From Prochlorococcus marinus str. MIT 0917 (lineage in GTDB: Bacteria; Cyanobacteriota; Cyanobacteriia; PCC-6307; Cyanobiaceae), in the NCBI RefSeq assembly GCF_027359575.1, contig NZ_CP114784.1, forward strand, positions 124,001 through 188,000: 64,000 nucleotides of DNA, written 5' to 3'. A program made the translations under genes and the position numbers. Below, piece by piece: positions 25,569 through 34,475 of this stretch. How positions within the stretch are numbered: position 1 is the first letter of the stretch; every line of letters starts with the position of its first letter. The notes beneath the pieces are model-generated. The model was not told the origin of the DNA and searched no databases. It worked only from the letters and a program-made list of their open reading frames with translations.

Positions 25569-26939
25569 TTGGACCCTTTTGCATCACCTCACAATTTAGA
25601 TAAAGAACTATATTCTTTACTTGTTCAAGCTTCAAGTAATCTTTGTGATTGGTTTTCCGAATCAGGTAGTCAAGGTCCAATACCTGATTCATTTGACTTG
25701 CCAGAGTTCTTCCCGGCAAAACAAGGCGTTTCCAATAAAGTTTTATTGAGCGAACTTCAAGTATTAATGAATGGTTCCTATCGACCAGCTCATCCAGGTT
25801 CCCTTGCTCATTTAGATCCACCTCCTCTATCAGCTTCAATTGTTGGAGAGCTGATTTGTGCAGGTTTAAATAATAATCTTTTAGCCGAAGAATTATCACC
25901 TAGCTTGTCATACTTGGAAAGAGACCTATGTAAATGGTTTTGTCAGAAGTTGTGTCTTGGTGATATTTCTGGAGGTGTAGCAGCAAGTGGGGGGAGTTTA
26001 AGTAATTTAATGGCTTTAGTAATTGCAAGAAATATTGCTGGACTAGAGAGTGATCCGAGTGCTGTCTTTTTTGCTAGTGATGATTGCCATGTCTCATTCT
26101 CAAAAAATCTGCGGATAATGGGTTTGAAACAGGAATCTCTTCAAAGAGTTCCTACTGATGAAAATGGTAAATTAATAATTTCTAATTTATATTTAAGTTT
26201 AAATAAAATTAAATCTGAGGGTAAGAAATGCTTCGCTGTTGTCGCGACAGCAGGAACTACTGTCAGAGGAGCTATTGACCCACTCTCTGAAATCGCTGAA
26301 TTTTGCCAAAAGGAAAAAGTCTGGCTTCATGTCGATGGTGCAATTGGTGGGATTTATGGCCTATCCACAAAGACTTCAGGTATTGTTCAAGGTTTGGGCT
26401 CTGCCGACTCAATAACTGTTAATCCACAGAAATTGTTGGGTATAGCAAAAACTTCTTCTTTGCTACTTGTAGCTAATAAAAATCACCTTTCTTCTACTTT
26501 TTCAACTGGACTACCTTATGCAGAACCAATTACAGGGAATGACTTTCATGGAGGAGAACTTGGAATTCAGGGAACTAGATCCGCCGAGGCCTTGAAATTG
26601 TGGGTTGGCTTAAGACAATTAGGTGAAGAGGGTATTGAAAAAATACTTTTGGATTCTATTAGACGAAGATGTTATTTAGAATCAATAATTGATTCATCAA
26701 AATTTAAAATAATATCTGGACCACTTCATCTTTTGGCTATAACGCCAATCAATTATACTTCTTCTCAAGCGGCGGATTGGTCTATAAAAACAAGAAGCTC
26801 ATTGTTGGACAATAATTTTATGCTCTCAAGGCCAATGTATGGAAATCGATATTATTTAAAAGCTGTTATGGGAAATCCCAATACTAAATTTGATGATATA
26901 AAAATTTTAGCTAATCTTATTAATCAATCAATTATTTGA
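25569..26939 (+). CDS. PLP-dependent decarboxylase, group II
   Basis: 456 residues from TTG. RPAHPGSLAHLDPPPLSASI starts the domain. GGVAASGGSLSNLMAL binds the PLP phosphate, His174 in DDCHVSFSKN stacks on the ring, and Asp256 in WLHVDGAIGG and Lys288 in SITVNPQKLLGIAKTS complete the cofactor site. The layout is that of the aromatic-amino-acid/diaminobutyrate/glutamate/aspartate decarboxylases. Cyanobacterial members have been suggested to make diamines or beta-alanine; substrate cannot be fixed from sequence. It is divergent from tadA, with about 80 bp between starts. Confidence 0.85.
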   Translation: MDPFASPHNLDKELYSLLVQASSNLCDWFSESGSQGPIPDSFDLPEFFPAKQGVSNKVLLSELQVLMNGSYRPAHPGSLAHLDPPPLSASIVGELICAGLNNNLLAEELSPSLSYLERDLCKWFCQKLCLGDISGGVAASGGSLSNLMALVIARNIAGLESDPSAVFFASDDCHVSFSKNLRIMGLKQESLQRVPTDENGKLIISNLYLSLNKIKSEGKKCFAVVATAGTTVRGAIDPLSEIAEFCQKEKVWLHVDGAIGGIYGLSTKTSGIVQGLGSADSITVNPQKLLGIAKTSSLLLVANKNHLSSTFSTGLPYAEPITGNDFHGGELGIQGTRSAEALKLWVGLRQLGEEGIEKILLDSIRRRCYLESIIDSSKFKIISGPLHLLAITPINYTSSQAADWSIKTRSSLLDNNFMLSRPMYGNRYYLKAVMGNPNTKFDDIKILANLINQSII

Positions 26940-26946
26940 TTTTAAA

Positions 26947-27111
26947 ATGAATAATGATTTTTTTAACAAAAAAAATATACTTGCTTTAGCAACGGCTTTA
27001 ATATCAATTACTATTGGCCTAATTTATTTGGCATTGGTTTTTGTTTTGGATTTTAGAGGTCCGATGAGCCCTCCACCTTCCGAGGCTTTGATCTCGGCGG
27101 TAGTTTTTTAA
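26947..27111 (+). CDS. 54-residue membrane protein overlapping the next gene antisense
   Basis: Open frame MNNDFFNKKNILALATALIS... with one long hydrophobic segment (residues 10-35), then FRGPMSPPPSEALISAVVF. Its last 59 bp lie opposite the end of the DUF697 GTPase gene. The membrane helix lies in unshared DNA and the proline-containing tail in the overlap. It starts 7 bp after the decarboxylase stop, which suggests co-transcription. No family recognised. Confidence 0.5.
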   Translation: MNNDFFNKKNILALATALISITIGLIYLALVFVLDFRGPMSPPPSEALISAVVF

Positions 27112-28606
27112 ATTTATTTTCCACTAAAGGATCAATAACCCTCTCATAAGCTCTTCGTATAAAACTTTTGAAATACTCATCTCTTTTATTTAAGTTGTAA
27201 TGAAATTCAACAACTTCTTGGATTCCACCATCTCCCCAATTTTGGTCTTGTTGGAAATAAGTTATAAAACTTGCTCCTGCAATTCTAGTAAGCCAGGATA
27301 CACTTACACCTTGAATTACTTTGCTAACAATTAATGTTGGGAGTGACAGACTTAATGTTGAGCTTATTAGTGAAACTCCACCTTGAACTAAACCCATAGT
27401 TGCAAGAGTTTTTCCTACCGAAATTGCTAAATTCTTTGCTCTTTCTTTTGTAATTTCAACACCATAGATTTTTGCTATCTCAATAACCATTTGAGCATTA
27501 ACAGCCGCTGCGGCGATCATATCGACAACGGGTAATGGTGTCAGTATTAATGCTCCGCTGCTGAGCCAACCATACTTGTCAACACACTTTTTGGCTGATT
27601 GACTCCTTTGCTTAACTAATAATTTTTTACCTTCTTTCCCAAGATTGCTGCATTGAATCAATATATTATCTGCGATTAGCTCTTCACCTTCTTCATGAAG
27701 TATATTTGCTAATCTTCTAATTAAAATATCGATTTCAGGTTCTGGTTGATATGGCTTTTTGCCAGGGATTGCAATTGTCTGAGGAGATGCGGATGTACAA
27801 ATAATATCTTTTGTCTCAATAAAATCACTACATCTGGAATTTAGAATTTCTATTAATCTTTTTTCTTCATTTTCTCCTCTTAAATCTATTTTATTGAGAA
27901 CAAGTAAGAGTCTTTTGCCTGATTTAGATAAACTCCTGATTATTCTTGTTTCTTCAGAACGTAAATCTCCTTCTATTACTACTAATATTAAATCAGCTTT
28001 TCTTGCTTCTAATAATGCACTCTTTTCCCTTTCTCTGCCTCCTTTACCCGCTTCTAATATTCCAGGTGTATCAATAATTCTTATCCCTCTTGACAGCCCT
28101 TTGAGTTTTAAACGGAAGGTCTCTTTTCCTATTGTGGTTCCCATCTCAGGACTAACTTTACCTACTATTCTTTGTAAAAGAGCTCTTATTAGTGAGGTTT
28201 TACCACTAGAGCCAATTCCAAAAACTACTAAAAAAATATCTCCTCTATCTAACTCTAATGAAACTCTATCCTTTTCATCCTTTAGGGCTTTTGCTTTGAC
28301 TTTATCATTAATTAATCTGATTAACTGATCAATACTTTTTAATGATTTACCTGCAGCTTGCTTTTTGTTAATTAATGAAAAATCAATTGAATTCTTATCA
28401 CTCTTAATCTGAAATATCGATTGCAGACTATTTTTTAACCAATCTATTTTCTTTGAATAATATAAACCGGCTATTAATAAAAATGTAATTAATACGGCAG
28501 GAATATTGATTAATCTAATTATTGCTCCAACTAAGCCTACAAATATCAAACTAATTAAAGTTATAAACATATATAAGATTATTTTTTTTGAATTATAAGT
28601 TTTCAT
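27053..28606 (-). CDS. Membrane-associated GTPase with DUF697-type C-terminal domain
   Basis: 517 residues. Two N-terminal membrane helices (about 8-50), then a GTPase domain with G1 GIGSSGKTS (131-138), G3 IIDTPGILEAG, G4 VLNKIDLRG and G5-like CTSASP. The C-terminal half is hydrophobic and contains LTPLPVVDMIAAAAVNAQMV, the DUF697 (YcjF/Era-like membrane) signature, followed by KIYGVEITKERAKNLA. Such proteins are common in cyanobacteria and plastids, but no role is established. The plus-strand frame at 27894-28328 is its shadow. Confidence 0.88.
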   Translation of the reverse strand: MKTYNSKKIILYMFITLISLIFVGLVGAIIRLINIPAVLITFLLIAGLYYSKKIDWLKNSLQSIFQIKSDKNSIDFSLINKKQAAGKSLKSIDQLIRLINDKVKAKALKDEKDRVSLELDRGDIFLVVFGIGSSGKTSLIRALLQRIVGKVSPEMGTTIGKETFRLKLKGLSRGIRIIDTPGILEAGKGGREREKSALLEARKADLILVVIEGDLRSEETRIIRSLSKSGKRLLLVLNKIDLRGENEEKRLIEILNSRCSDFIETKDIICTSASPQTIAIPGKKPYQPEPEIDILIRRLANILHEEGEELIADNILIQCSNLGKEGKKLLVKQRSQSAKKCVDKYGWLSSGALILTPLPVVDMIAAAAVNAQMVIEIAKIYGVEITKERAKNLAISVGKTLATMGLVQGGVSLISSTLSLSLPTLIVSKVIQGVSVSWLTRIAGASFITYFQQDQNWGDGGIQEVVEFHYNLNKRDEYFKSFIRRAYERVIDPLVENKFKKLPPRSKPRKVEGSSDL

Positions 28607-28624
28607 GTAATAATTACTATTTGT

Positions 28625-29101
28625 TTAATAATATATTTTTGATTTGTGTTTAATTATATCAATTATAAAACATATTACAGCAATATTTATTGATACATCT
28701 GCTAAATTGAAAATAGGAAAATTAATTGGAACTAGCTCTAGAAAGTCAAGTACATAACCTTTAAATAATCTATCAATACCATTGCCTACAGTCCCGCCTA
28801 AAAGATATGCAAGTCCAATAAAATTCCAATAGGATTTTGGTGGTGACCTTAAAATAATTGTAATTAATAATAATGAGGCGACAACACTTGTAATTGTAAG
28901 AAAGTTAGTTGAGTTGCTAAAAAGACTAAATGCAGCTCCTTTGTTTTGTACTAGGGTGAAATTTAATAAATTAGGTATAATATTTTTTGTTCTTTCAAAG
29001 CCTAATGTACTTAATACTAAGTACTTACTAACTTGATCTGATAAAACAATAAAAAGAGAGTAAATTAGTATTTTCATTTTTCTACTCTTGCAAGAAATCA
29101 T
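28625..29101 (-). CDS. lspA: Prolipoprotein signal peptidase (signal peptidase II)
   Basis: Cleaves lipoprotein signal peptides before the lipid-modified Cys. Motifs: SDQVSKYLVLSTL in helix 1, NKGAAFSLF, GGTVGNGIDRLFKGYVLDF with the first catalytic Asp, and FNLADVSINIAV with the second. I chose the ATG at 29101 (158 residues) because it overlaps the bioY stop as ATGA; a longer frame begins at 29155. Four membrane helices, plasma membrane. Confidence 0.93.
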   Translation of the reverse strand: MISCKSRKMKILIYSLFIVLSDQVSKYLVLSTLGFERTKNIIPNLLNFTLVQNKGAAFSLFSNSTNFLTITSVVASLLLITIILRSPPKSYWNFIGLAYLLGGTVGNGIDRLFKGYVLDFLELVPINFPIFNLADVSINIAVICFIIDIIKHKSKIYY

Positions 29102-29670
29102 TTTACTATTAATATACGTTTTAATAATATTGAAAATAGACTTATTGATATGCATAGTAATAATTGATTTGGAAAAGGTATTAAAGTATTTATCAAAATA
29201 AGATCGGATAATGAATTCGACCAGTTTCCAAATATTTTACCAAAAATTAGATAAATAATACCTGTAATATGCACAATGCATAATGATATAACTGTATAAA
29301 ATGAATAATTGATTAAATTAGCTTTCGAAGCCTTTTTTGATAAAAAACCACATGTCCAAGCAGCAGGAATAAATCCCAATAAGTACCCAAATTCATTAGT
29401 TAAGATATAACCAACACTTCCTCCTCCATGAAAAATAGGTAAATAGAATAACCCTATAATCAAATACGAAATTGCAGAAATTGTTCCTATTTCGGGTCCA
29501 CAAAGCAATGAAGTCAAAAGCAGCCCTTGGATTTGCCAGTTGCTTTGAAGTGAGATGTTTGAGAGGGATAGGTCTTCTTGAGGAAAAATTATTGATGATG
29601 GTATCATTGCGCATATTATGATTAACATTACGCCTGTTATTGCTTTTAATCCGCTACTAAATTTGTGCAA
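29098..29670 (-). CDS. bioY: BioY, biotin-binding S component of an ECF transporter
   Basis: 190 residues, about six membrane helices. WQIQGLLLTSLLCGPEIGTI, then SYLIIGLFYLPIFHGGGSVG and GYLLGFIPAAWTCGF are the BioY signature (glycine-rich loop followed by the last core helices). BioY captures biotin and is energised by EcfA/EcfT or, in some bacteria, works alone. Neither ECF ATPase nor EcfT is in the window. It is translationally coupled to lspA by a 4-bp overlap. Confidence 0.88.
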   Translation of the reverse strand: MHKFSSGLKAITGVMLIIICAMIPSSIIFPQEDLSLSNISLQSNWQIQGLLLTSLLCGPEIGTISAISYLIIGLFYLPIFHGGGSVGYILTNEFGYLLGFIPAAWTCGFLSKKASKANLINYSFYTVISLCIVHITGIIYLIFGKIFGNWSNSLSDLILINTLIPFPNQLLLCISISLFSILLKRILIVK

Positions 29671-29754
29671 TGAATTTAATTAGCATATCTTATATATTAT
29701 TATTTACAAATTGATTGATATGTCAATAAGATCATTCATAGTTATTTAGTCAAA

Positions 29755-29976
29755 ATGAAATTTCAGGTTGGAGAAAAAGTAGCCTTGCAGGTTCCTTTGC
29801 CTTATTTGAAGACATCAGATTCTGTATCAATACTGAGACCGCCGGATCTAGTCTCTCTCGATGAGGTTGGCATAATAATTGGAATAAGACCAAATGATTT
29901 ATTAGAAGTGAAATTTAGAAGAGGTAATTTCTTGATTCCTTCTGAAAGACTTAAGATTTTGGGTAAAGATAGCTGA
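29755..29976 (+). CDS. sipA: SipA-like (DUF3148) regulatory protein
   Basis: 73 residues. KFQVGEKVALQVPLPYLKTS, SILRPPDLVSLDEVGIIIG and VKFRRGNFLIPSERL follow the SipA pattern (a small beta-barrel with YLKTADPMPMLRPPD and G-x-FLL). In Synechococcus elongatus SipA binds the ATP-binding domain of the NblS histidine kinase, which controls high-light and nutrient-stress genes. Assigned from remembered family sequence; no NblS gene is in the window. Confidence 0.75.
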   Translation: MKFQVGEKVALQVPLPYLKTSDSVSILRPPDLVSLDEVGIIIGIRPNDLLEVKFRRGNFLIPSERLKILGKDS

Positions 29977-29995
29977 CAATTAAATGATACTTGAA

Positions 29996-31234
29996 TTAGC
30001 TTTTCCAGTTTTTAATGATTTTCCTAATAACTTCTTTGTTACTACAAACGCTTAGCAATGGGTTCTTTAAATATTTATTAGCAGCATCCTTGATTTCTTT
30101 ACTGGTTATACCTCCGAGTCTTAGAAGAATTTCCTTATCGTGATCCTTTGTTAGACCAATTCCTAGAATGTGAGCTTTGTGCTCCGCTCTTTGACTAATA
30201 CTCTGTAAAGAATGTGCCATTTGACCACGAAATTTTATCTTTACAAGATCTAATTCTTCAGGAGAGATTTCAATATTAATAATTTTTTCCCAGCATTCTT
30301 TTAGTAATTGAAGAGTAAGTATTGCTTTCTCTTCAGTCGTAGAAGCGTGCATAATAAATGGTGTTTGATTTTCTCTGATAGGATGATAAACTCCTGCTTC
30401 ATAAACCACTCCATACTTTTCTCTGAGAATCTTAAATAATAAACTTGACATTCCATAACCTAAGTAACATGATAATAATCTAAGCAAAATATCAGATTTA
30501 CTATCATATCTAATTGTTGATTTACCAAGTAGCAAAATGACTTGTTTGGTATTTAATGAACGTATGCAAATATTAGTTTTCTGTTTATATTTTAGTTCGA
30601 TTTTATTATACGATTTATTTTGATTATTAAGAATTTTACTAATACCCTTAAATGCAATTGAATTTTCTATATAACTTTCTATATTAATTGGAAACTTTCC
30701 TGAAATTACTAAGTTCTTCTTTCTATAAATTAATGAACTTGCAAATGGCATTATATGCTCTTTCTTGATTTTATTTATATCATCTATTGATCCCAGTGGA
30801 TCATGTCCATATGGACCATCACCGTATACCATCTTTCTCCATCCATCAAAAGCGATTTGATATGTACTCTCTTTTTGTCTTTTAATGGCTTTTATCGTTA
30901 GATCTTTTTCTAATTCAATTTGATCTATTTGAAGTACAGGTTTTGTAATCATCCAACCAATTAAAGGAAGAAGTTTATAAGCATCACTTTCGACACATTT
31001 AAGACTTATTAGAAGACCATCTTCGTATGTATCACAGTTTAAATTTGCGCCAGAACTTTCTACAATTTCAGCAATTTGTCTATTATTGTATGGACCACAA
31101 CCTCTAAGCATTGTTGCGCTTAAAAGTTGATGGATTCCTTTTCTATCTTTTGGATCATTTCTGCTACCTTCTTCTATCCAAAGTTTAGCGGACATTATAT
31201 TTTTGCTATTAAGTTTGTCTAGGATTATGTTCAT
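29996..31234 (-). CDS. M16 peptidase-like protein, inactive subunit
   Basis: 412 residues with the M16 fold pattern. At the position of the zinc-binding HxxEH motif the sequence is HQLLS (His35-Gln-Leu-Leu-Ser39), so the catalytic Glu and second His are missing. The C-terminal half keeps the second M16 domain (KILREKYGVVYEAGVYHPIR, compare R-x-x-x-GLAY). Bacterial and plastid M16B enzymes often pair an active and an inactive subunit. It overlaps the active partner by 4 bp (ATGA). Confidence 0.88.
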   Translation of the reverse strand: MNIILDKLNSKNIMSAKLWIEEGSRNDPKDRKGIHQLLSATMLRGCGPYNNRQIAEIVESSGANLNCDTYEDGLLISLKCVESDAYKLLPLIGWMITKPVLQIDQIELEKDLTIKAIKRQKESTYQIAFDGWRKMVYGDGPYGHDPLGSIDDINKIKKEHIMPFASSLIYRKKNLVISGKFPINIESYIENSIAFKGISKILNNQNKSYNKIELKYKQKTNICIRSLNTKQVILLLGKSTIRYDSKSDILLRLLSCYLGYGMSSLLFKILREKYGVVYEAGVYHPIRENQTPFIMHASTTEEKAILTLQLLKECWEKIINIEISPEELDLVKIKFRGQMAHSLQSISQRAEHKAHILGIGLTKDHDKEILLRLGGITSKEIKDAANKYLKNPLLSVCSNKEVIRKIIKNWKS

Positions 31235-32469
31235 ATTAATTTCTCAGGTTCGGCAATTAATGTAAATGCATTTTCTGGATTAAATAAAGGAAAAATTAAT
31301 TCATTTAGACGTGATGTTGTCCAGTAAGAAATGTCATCTATTGATTTTAATATCGCTTGGTGTCGACCCCATAGAGCCTGATTCCCTAATGTTGAGGCAA
31401 TTTGAGTACTCAACTCTAGACTAAAGTAAATATTATTTATAACTAATTTTTTTGCACGTTCCAAATCCTTATTAGTAACTAAATCTTTACTTAATTCTTT
31501 GAGAATGTTATTAATTTCAATTTCTGCAATTTTAAGATTTTCTTCGGAACAACTTACATCTAAAAGAATTAATCCACCCTTTTCAAGGATTTGTAAATCT
31601 ATATCTATTGATTCAATAATACGTTTTTTTTCTCTTAATTCTTTAACAATAATACTACTTTTACCTTCGCATAAGATTGTGGCAGCTATTTCTGCTCCTA
31701 AAATTAAGATCTGCTCTTCTGCAGGTGGAAGTTCCCAGGCTTTCAATATTCTTACTCCTTCAAGTCTTGGAATAGTTTCTTTTTTATACCCTTTTTTAAA
31801 GTTAGCTTTGTATCTTATAGCTGTCTCTTTTGATATTGTTTTTAATTCCTTAAGTTTACTATTGTTGATTATTGAATAAATTTCGCTAGGCAAATCTCCT
31901 GCTACACATAGTGTACAATTTTTACCTACATAATGATTTTTGTGGAATAGTTTCATTTGTTTAGGATTTATACTTTTAACAGTATTTTTGTCACCAAGTA
32001 TTGGTTTCGAGTATCTATGAGGTGTTAAACATTCCTTTAACAATTTCATATAAATAATTTCATCTGGCTGCTCAATATTTTGTGCAATTTCCTCTAAAAC
32101 TACTTCTTTCTCCATTTCAAAGGCATCTTTTTCAATTCTAGGAAATAATAATAATTCTAATATTAACTTTAGTCCTTCTTCTGTTTTTTCTGGGGGTACT
32201 AGAACGTGATAGTGAACATCGTCTAGCCCAGTTGCTGCATTACTACTTCCACCGAGAGATTCAACTTTTAAATCGAATTCACCTTCTTTTAGGTTCTTAC
32301 TACCTTTAAATATCATATGCTCTAAGAAATGTGCCATCCCTTCTTCATCTTTCATTTCATAAAGACTTCCTCCCTTGCACCAAAAGTCAATACAAGTCAG
32401 CGTTGATTGTTCTATATCCGCTACAACACATGTAGCACCATTAGGCAAGGACCAATGATTTACGTTCAT
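31231..32469 (-). CDS. M16 family zinc peptidase, active subunit
   Basis: 412 residues. The inverted zinc motif HFLEH (His47, Glu50, His51) is followed about 75 residues later by the third ligand region EMEKEVVLEEIAQ. GSSNAATGLDDVHYHVLVP is typical of processing peptidases. Probably forms a heterodimer with the adjacent inactive subunit, making a clam-shell chamber that degrades or processes short peptides. No signal peptide, so cytoplasmic. Plus-strand frame 31499-31879 is its shadow. Confidence 0.92.
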   Translation of the reverse strand: MNVNHWSLPNGATCVVADIEQSTLTCIDFWCKGGSLYEMKDEEGMAHFLEHMIFKGSKNLKEGEFDLKVESLGGSSNAATGLDDVHYHVLVPPEKTEEGLKLILELLLFPRIEKDAFEMEKEVVLEEIAQNIEQPDEIIYMKLLKECLTPHRYSKPILGDKNTVKSINPKQMKLFHKNHYVGKNCTLCVAGDLPSEIYSIINNSKLKELKTISKETAIRYKANFKKGYKKETIPRLEGVRILKAWELPPAEEQILILGAEIAATILCEGKSSIIVKELREKKRIIESIDIDLQILEKGGLILLDVSCSEENLKIAEIEINNILKELSKDLVTNKDLERAKKLVINNIYFSLELSTQIASTLGNQALWGRHQAILKSIDDISYWTTSRLNELIFPLFNPENAFTLIAEPEKLI

Positions 32470-32838
32470 TCTAAATATCTTAAAGCACCTTAAATCATTA
32501 TCCTATATTAATATATGCTAATAAGATTTAGAAAATTAAAATAATTTGGTTTTAATTTTCTAAATTGTAAAAAATTGATTTTATATTTATATGATTTTTA
32601 TATATATTTATTATTTCATATTTAAATTATCCTTATTTAGTAGATTTATTCGTGATATCTTATCGTTTTTCTAAATTCATCCTTTGAACCCTTTGCTCAT
32701 ATTCACTTGTATTTAAATAAAAAATTTGTTATTTAGTTCTTTTGAGCCTTAATAATTATATAATATTGTCTAAACATATCTATAAATAAACAGTTTCTAT
32801 GAATCTATGTCAAACCCTTTTAGCTTGAGTTCTTTGTT
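32470..32838. other. Divergent intergenic region, no gene seen
   Basis: About 370 bp of extremely AT-rich DNA between the M16 pair and pcyA. It must contain promoters for both directions. I saw no convincing regulatory motif, terminator or coding frame. Confidence 0.4.
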
Positions 32839-33564
32839 TTGGAGTCAGTTTTTTGCACTCAAAGTAAATTGAATCCTCTTTTGCTTGAGGCGTTCGAACT
32901 TATCAAGAATAGAATCAATTCGTTGACTGATTTAGAACCTTTATACATTGACCCTAGGTTGAGCAAGATTTACAGCAACCTAAATAATGAGGAATTATTT
33001 ATTATCAACGAGTTTTATCAATCAAAAGGATTTAGAAAAATTCATTTGGAAGTTGCAAAGCTTGGAAAGTCATTGCAAATTCTCCATTGTGTCTTTTTCC
33101 CTGACCCTTGCTATGAACTTCCCATATTTGGTGCGGATTTGGTTGTTAATTCAAATAATATTTCCGCCGCCATTGTTGATTTGTCACCTGTTGGGAAACA
33201 TCTGCCTGATTTCCTGATTTCTCAAATGAGATCATTAAAAGTGCCCAAATTCAGTGAACCGGGCAAGCTGCCAGAATGGGGATTTATCTTTTCTCCGTAT
33301 GTATGCTTTATTCGTCCAGTTGATTTTCTTGAAGAAAAACTATTTTTAGAATTAATTGATCAATATTTGTCACTACTATTGTCGTTATTAGTTAAGGTAG
33401 GAGAAGACGAAATTAATTCGTTGGATACAATGGATAGACTTAAGTATCAAAAACGATATTGCCTCAATCAAAAACGTAATGATAAAACCAGAGGTATTTT
33501 AACTAAATTTTTTGGTTCATCTTGGGCAGATGAATACATAAATAAAATCCTTTTTGAATGTTAG
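32839..33564 (+). CDS. pcyA: Phycocyanobilin:ferredoxin oxidoreductase
   Basis: Reduces biliverdin IX-alpha to phycocyanobilin using ferredoxin. 241 residues from TTG. The catalytic set of the Synechocystis enzyme (Glu76, His88, Asp105) appears here at a constant offset of five: Glu71 (HLEVAKLG), His83 (LQILHCVFFPDP) and Asp100 (LPIFGADLVV). SAAIVDLSPVGKHLP is also typical. Prochlorococcus lacks phycobilisomes, so the product may serve residual phycoerythrin or a photoreceptor; no lyase or apoprotein is in the window. Overlaps the next gene by 7 bp. Confidence 0.93.
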   Translation: MESVFCTQSKLNPLLLEAFELIKNRINSLTDLEPLYIDPRLSKIYSNLNNEELFIINEFYQSKGFRKIHLEVAKLGKSLQILHCVFFPDPCYELPIFGADLVVNSNNISAAIVDLSPVGKHLPDFLISQMRSLKVPKFSEPGKLPEWGFIFSPYVCFIRPVDFLEEKLFLELIDQYLSLLLSLLVKVGEDEINSLDTMDRLKYQKRYCLNQKRNDKTRGILTKFFGSSWADEYINKILFEC

Positions 33565-34475
33565 TTATGTTTAAATATTCATCATTAAAATTTTTATTTC
33601 TTTTAGGTATCTCACCTTTATGCGCTTTCTTAATTAGTGGATGTAATAATAAAGATTTAAAATTAAATCAACCCCTCAAGGAGATTGAAGTCGTTGATAG
33701 GCTCGAAGGCGTGGCTGCTTTGGGCCAATTAAATCCTCTTGGCGAAGTAAGAAAATTAGCTGCTCCAACTAGTGGAAAGGGTGGTACACCAAGATTGTCT
33801 AAATTATTAATTCAAGAAGGTGACTCTATTCTTAAGGACCAAATCTTAGCTGTTTTTGATAATCGTCCTAAACTTGAAGCTAATTTGAAATCTGCGAAAG
33901 CTAATTTGGATATATTAATGAGTGAAATTAGGATAAAAAAAAGGGAAATCAATAGATATCAAACTCTTGTTGATAAAGGAGCAGTAGCAGAAATTGTGTT
34001 AGACAAGATGAAAGACGATTTGTTTATTTCTGAGACCAAAATTTTAAAGCTTAAATCAGCTATTGATGCAATTAACGTTGATTTAAAACAAACACAATTA
34101 AAAAGTCCAATTGATGGGATTGTTCTGCAAATCTTAGTTCGTGAGGGAGAGAGACCTAATTCGTCTGGTGTAATTAATGTTGGCGCCAACCAATTAATGG
34201 AAGCGCTTATTGAAGTATATGAATCCGATATAGATAGAGTTCAAGTGGGTCAAGCTGTTAATTTAATTAGTGAAAATGGAGGATTTGATGGGTCTTTAAG
34301 TGGTCAAGTGAGTTTGATCAGCCCACAAGTCAGGCAAAGAAGAGTGCTTTCAACCGATCCAACTGGCGATGCTGATTCAAGGGTTGTTGAGGTTAGAGTT
34401 AAGCTTGATAATTCATCAGCGAAAAAGGTTTCTCACCTAACTGGAATGAAAGTCATTGCTCGTTTTCAGCCGTAG
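33558..34475 (+). CDS. devB: DevB-like membrane fusion protein of an ABC exporter
   Basis: 305 residues (or 302 from the ATG at 33567). An N-terminal hydrophobic segment ends in LISGC, a lipobox, so Cys29 is likely lipidated. It continues with a biotinyl-lipoyl-like half (RLEGVAALGQLNPLGEVRKL), a coiled-coil hairpin (about residues 110-180) and LKSPIDGIVLQILVREGERP, the HlyD-type return half. Links an inner-membrane exporter to an outer-membrane channel. Followed by devC (1-bp overlap) and devA, the Anabaena devBCA order. Overlaps pcyA, so may share its transcript. Confidence 0.88.
   Translation: MLVMFKYSSLKFLFLLGISPLCAFLISGCNNKDLKLNQPLKEIEVVDRLEGVAALGQLNPLGEVRKLAAPTSGKGGTPRLSKLLIQEGDSILKDQILAVFDNRPKLEANLKSAKANLDILMSEIRIKKREINRYQTLVDKGAVAEIVLDKMKDDLFISETKILKLKSAIDAINVDLKQTQLKSPIDGIVLQILVREGERPNSSGVINVGANQLMEALIEVYESDIDRVQVGQAVNLISENGGFDGSLSGQVSLISPQVRQRRVLSTDPTGDADSRVVEVRVKLDNSSAKKVSHLTGMKVIARFQP

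Noticed and set aside
27894-28328. 144-codon plus-strand frame
   Set aside because: Lies entirely opposite the GTPase domain and is Ser/Leu/Pro-rich, typical of an antisense shadow.
31499-31879. 126-codon plus-strand frame
   Set aside because: Antisense to the active M16 peptidase, with no independent features.
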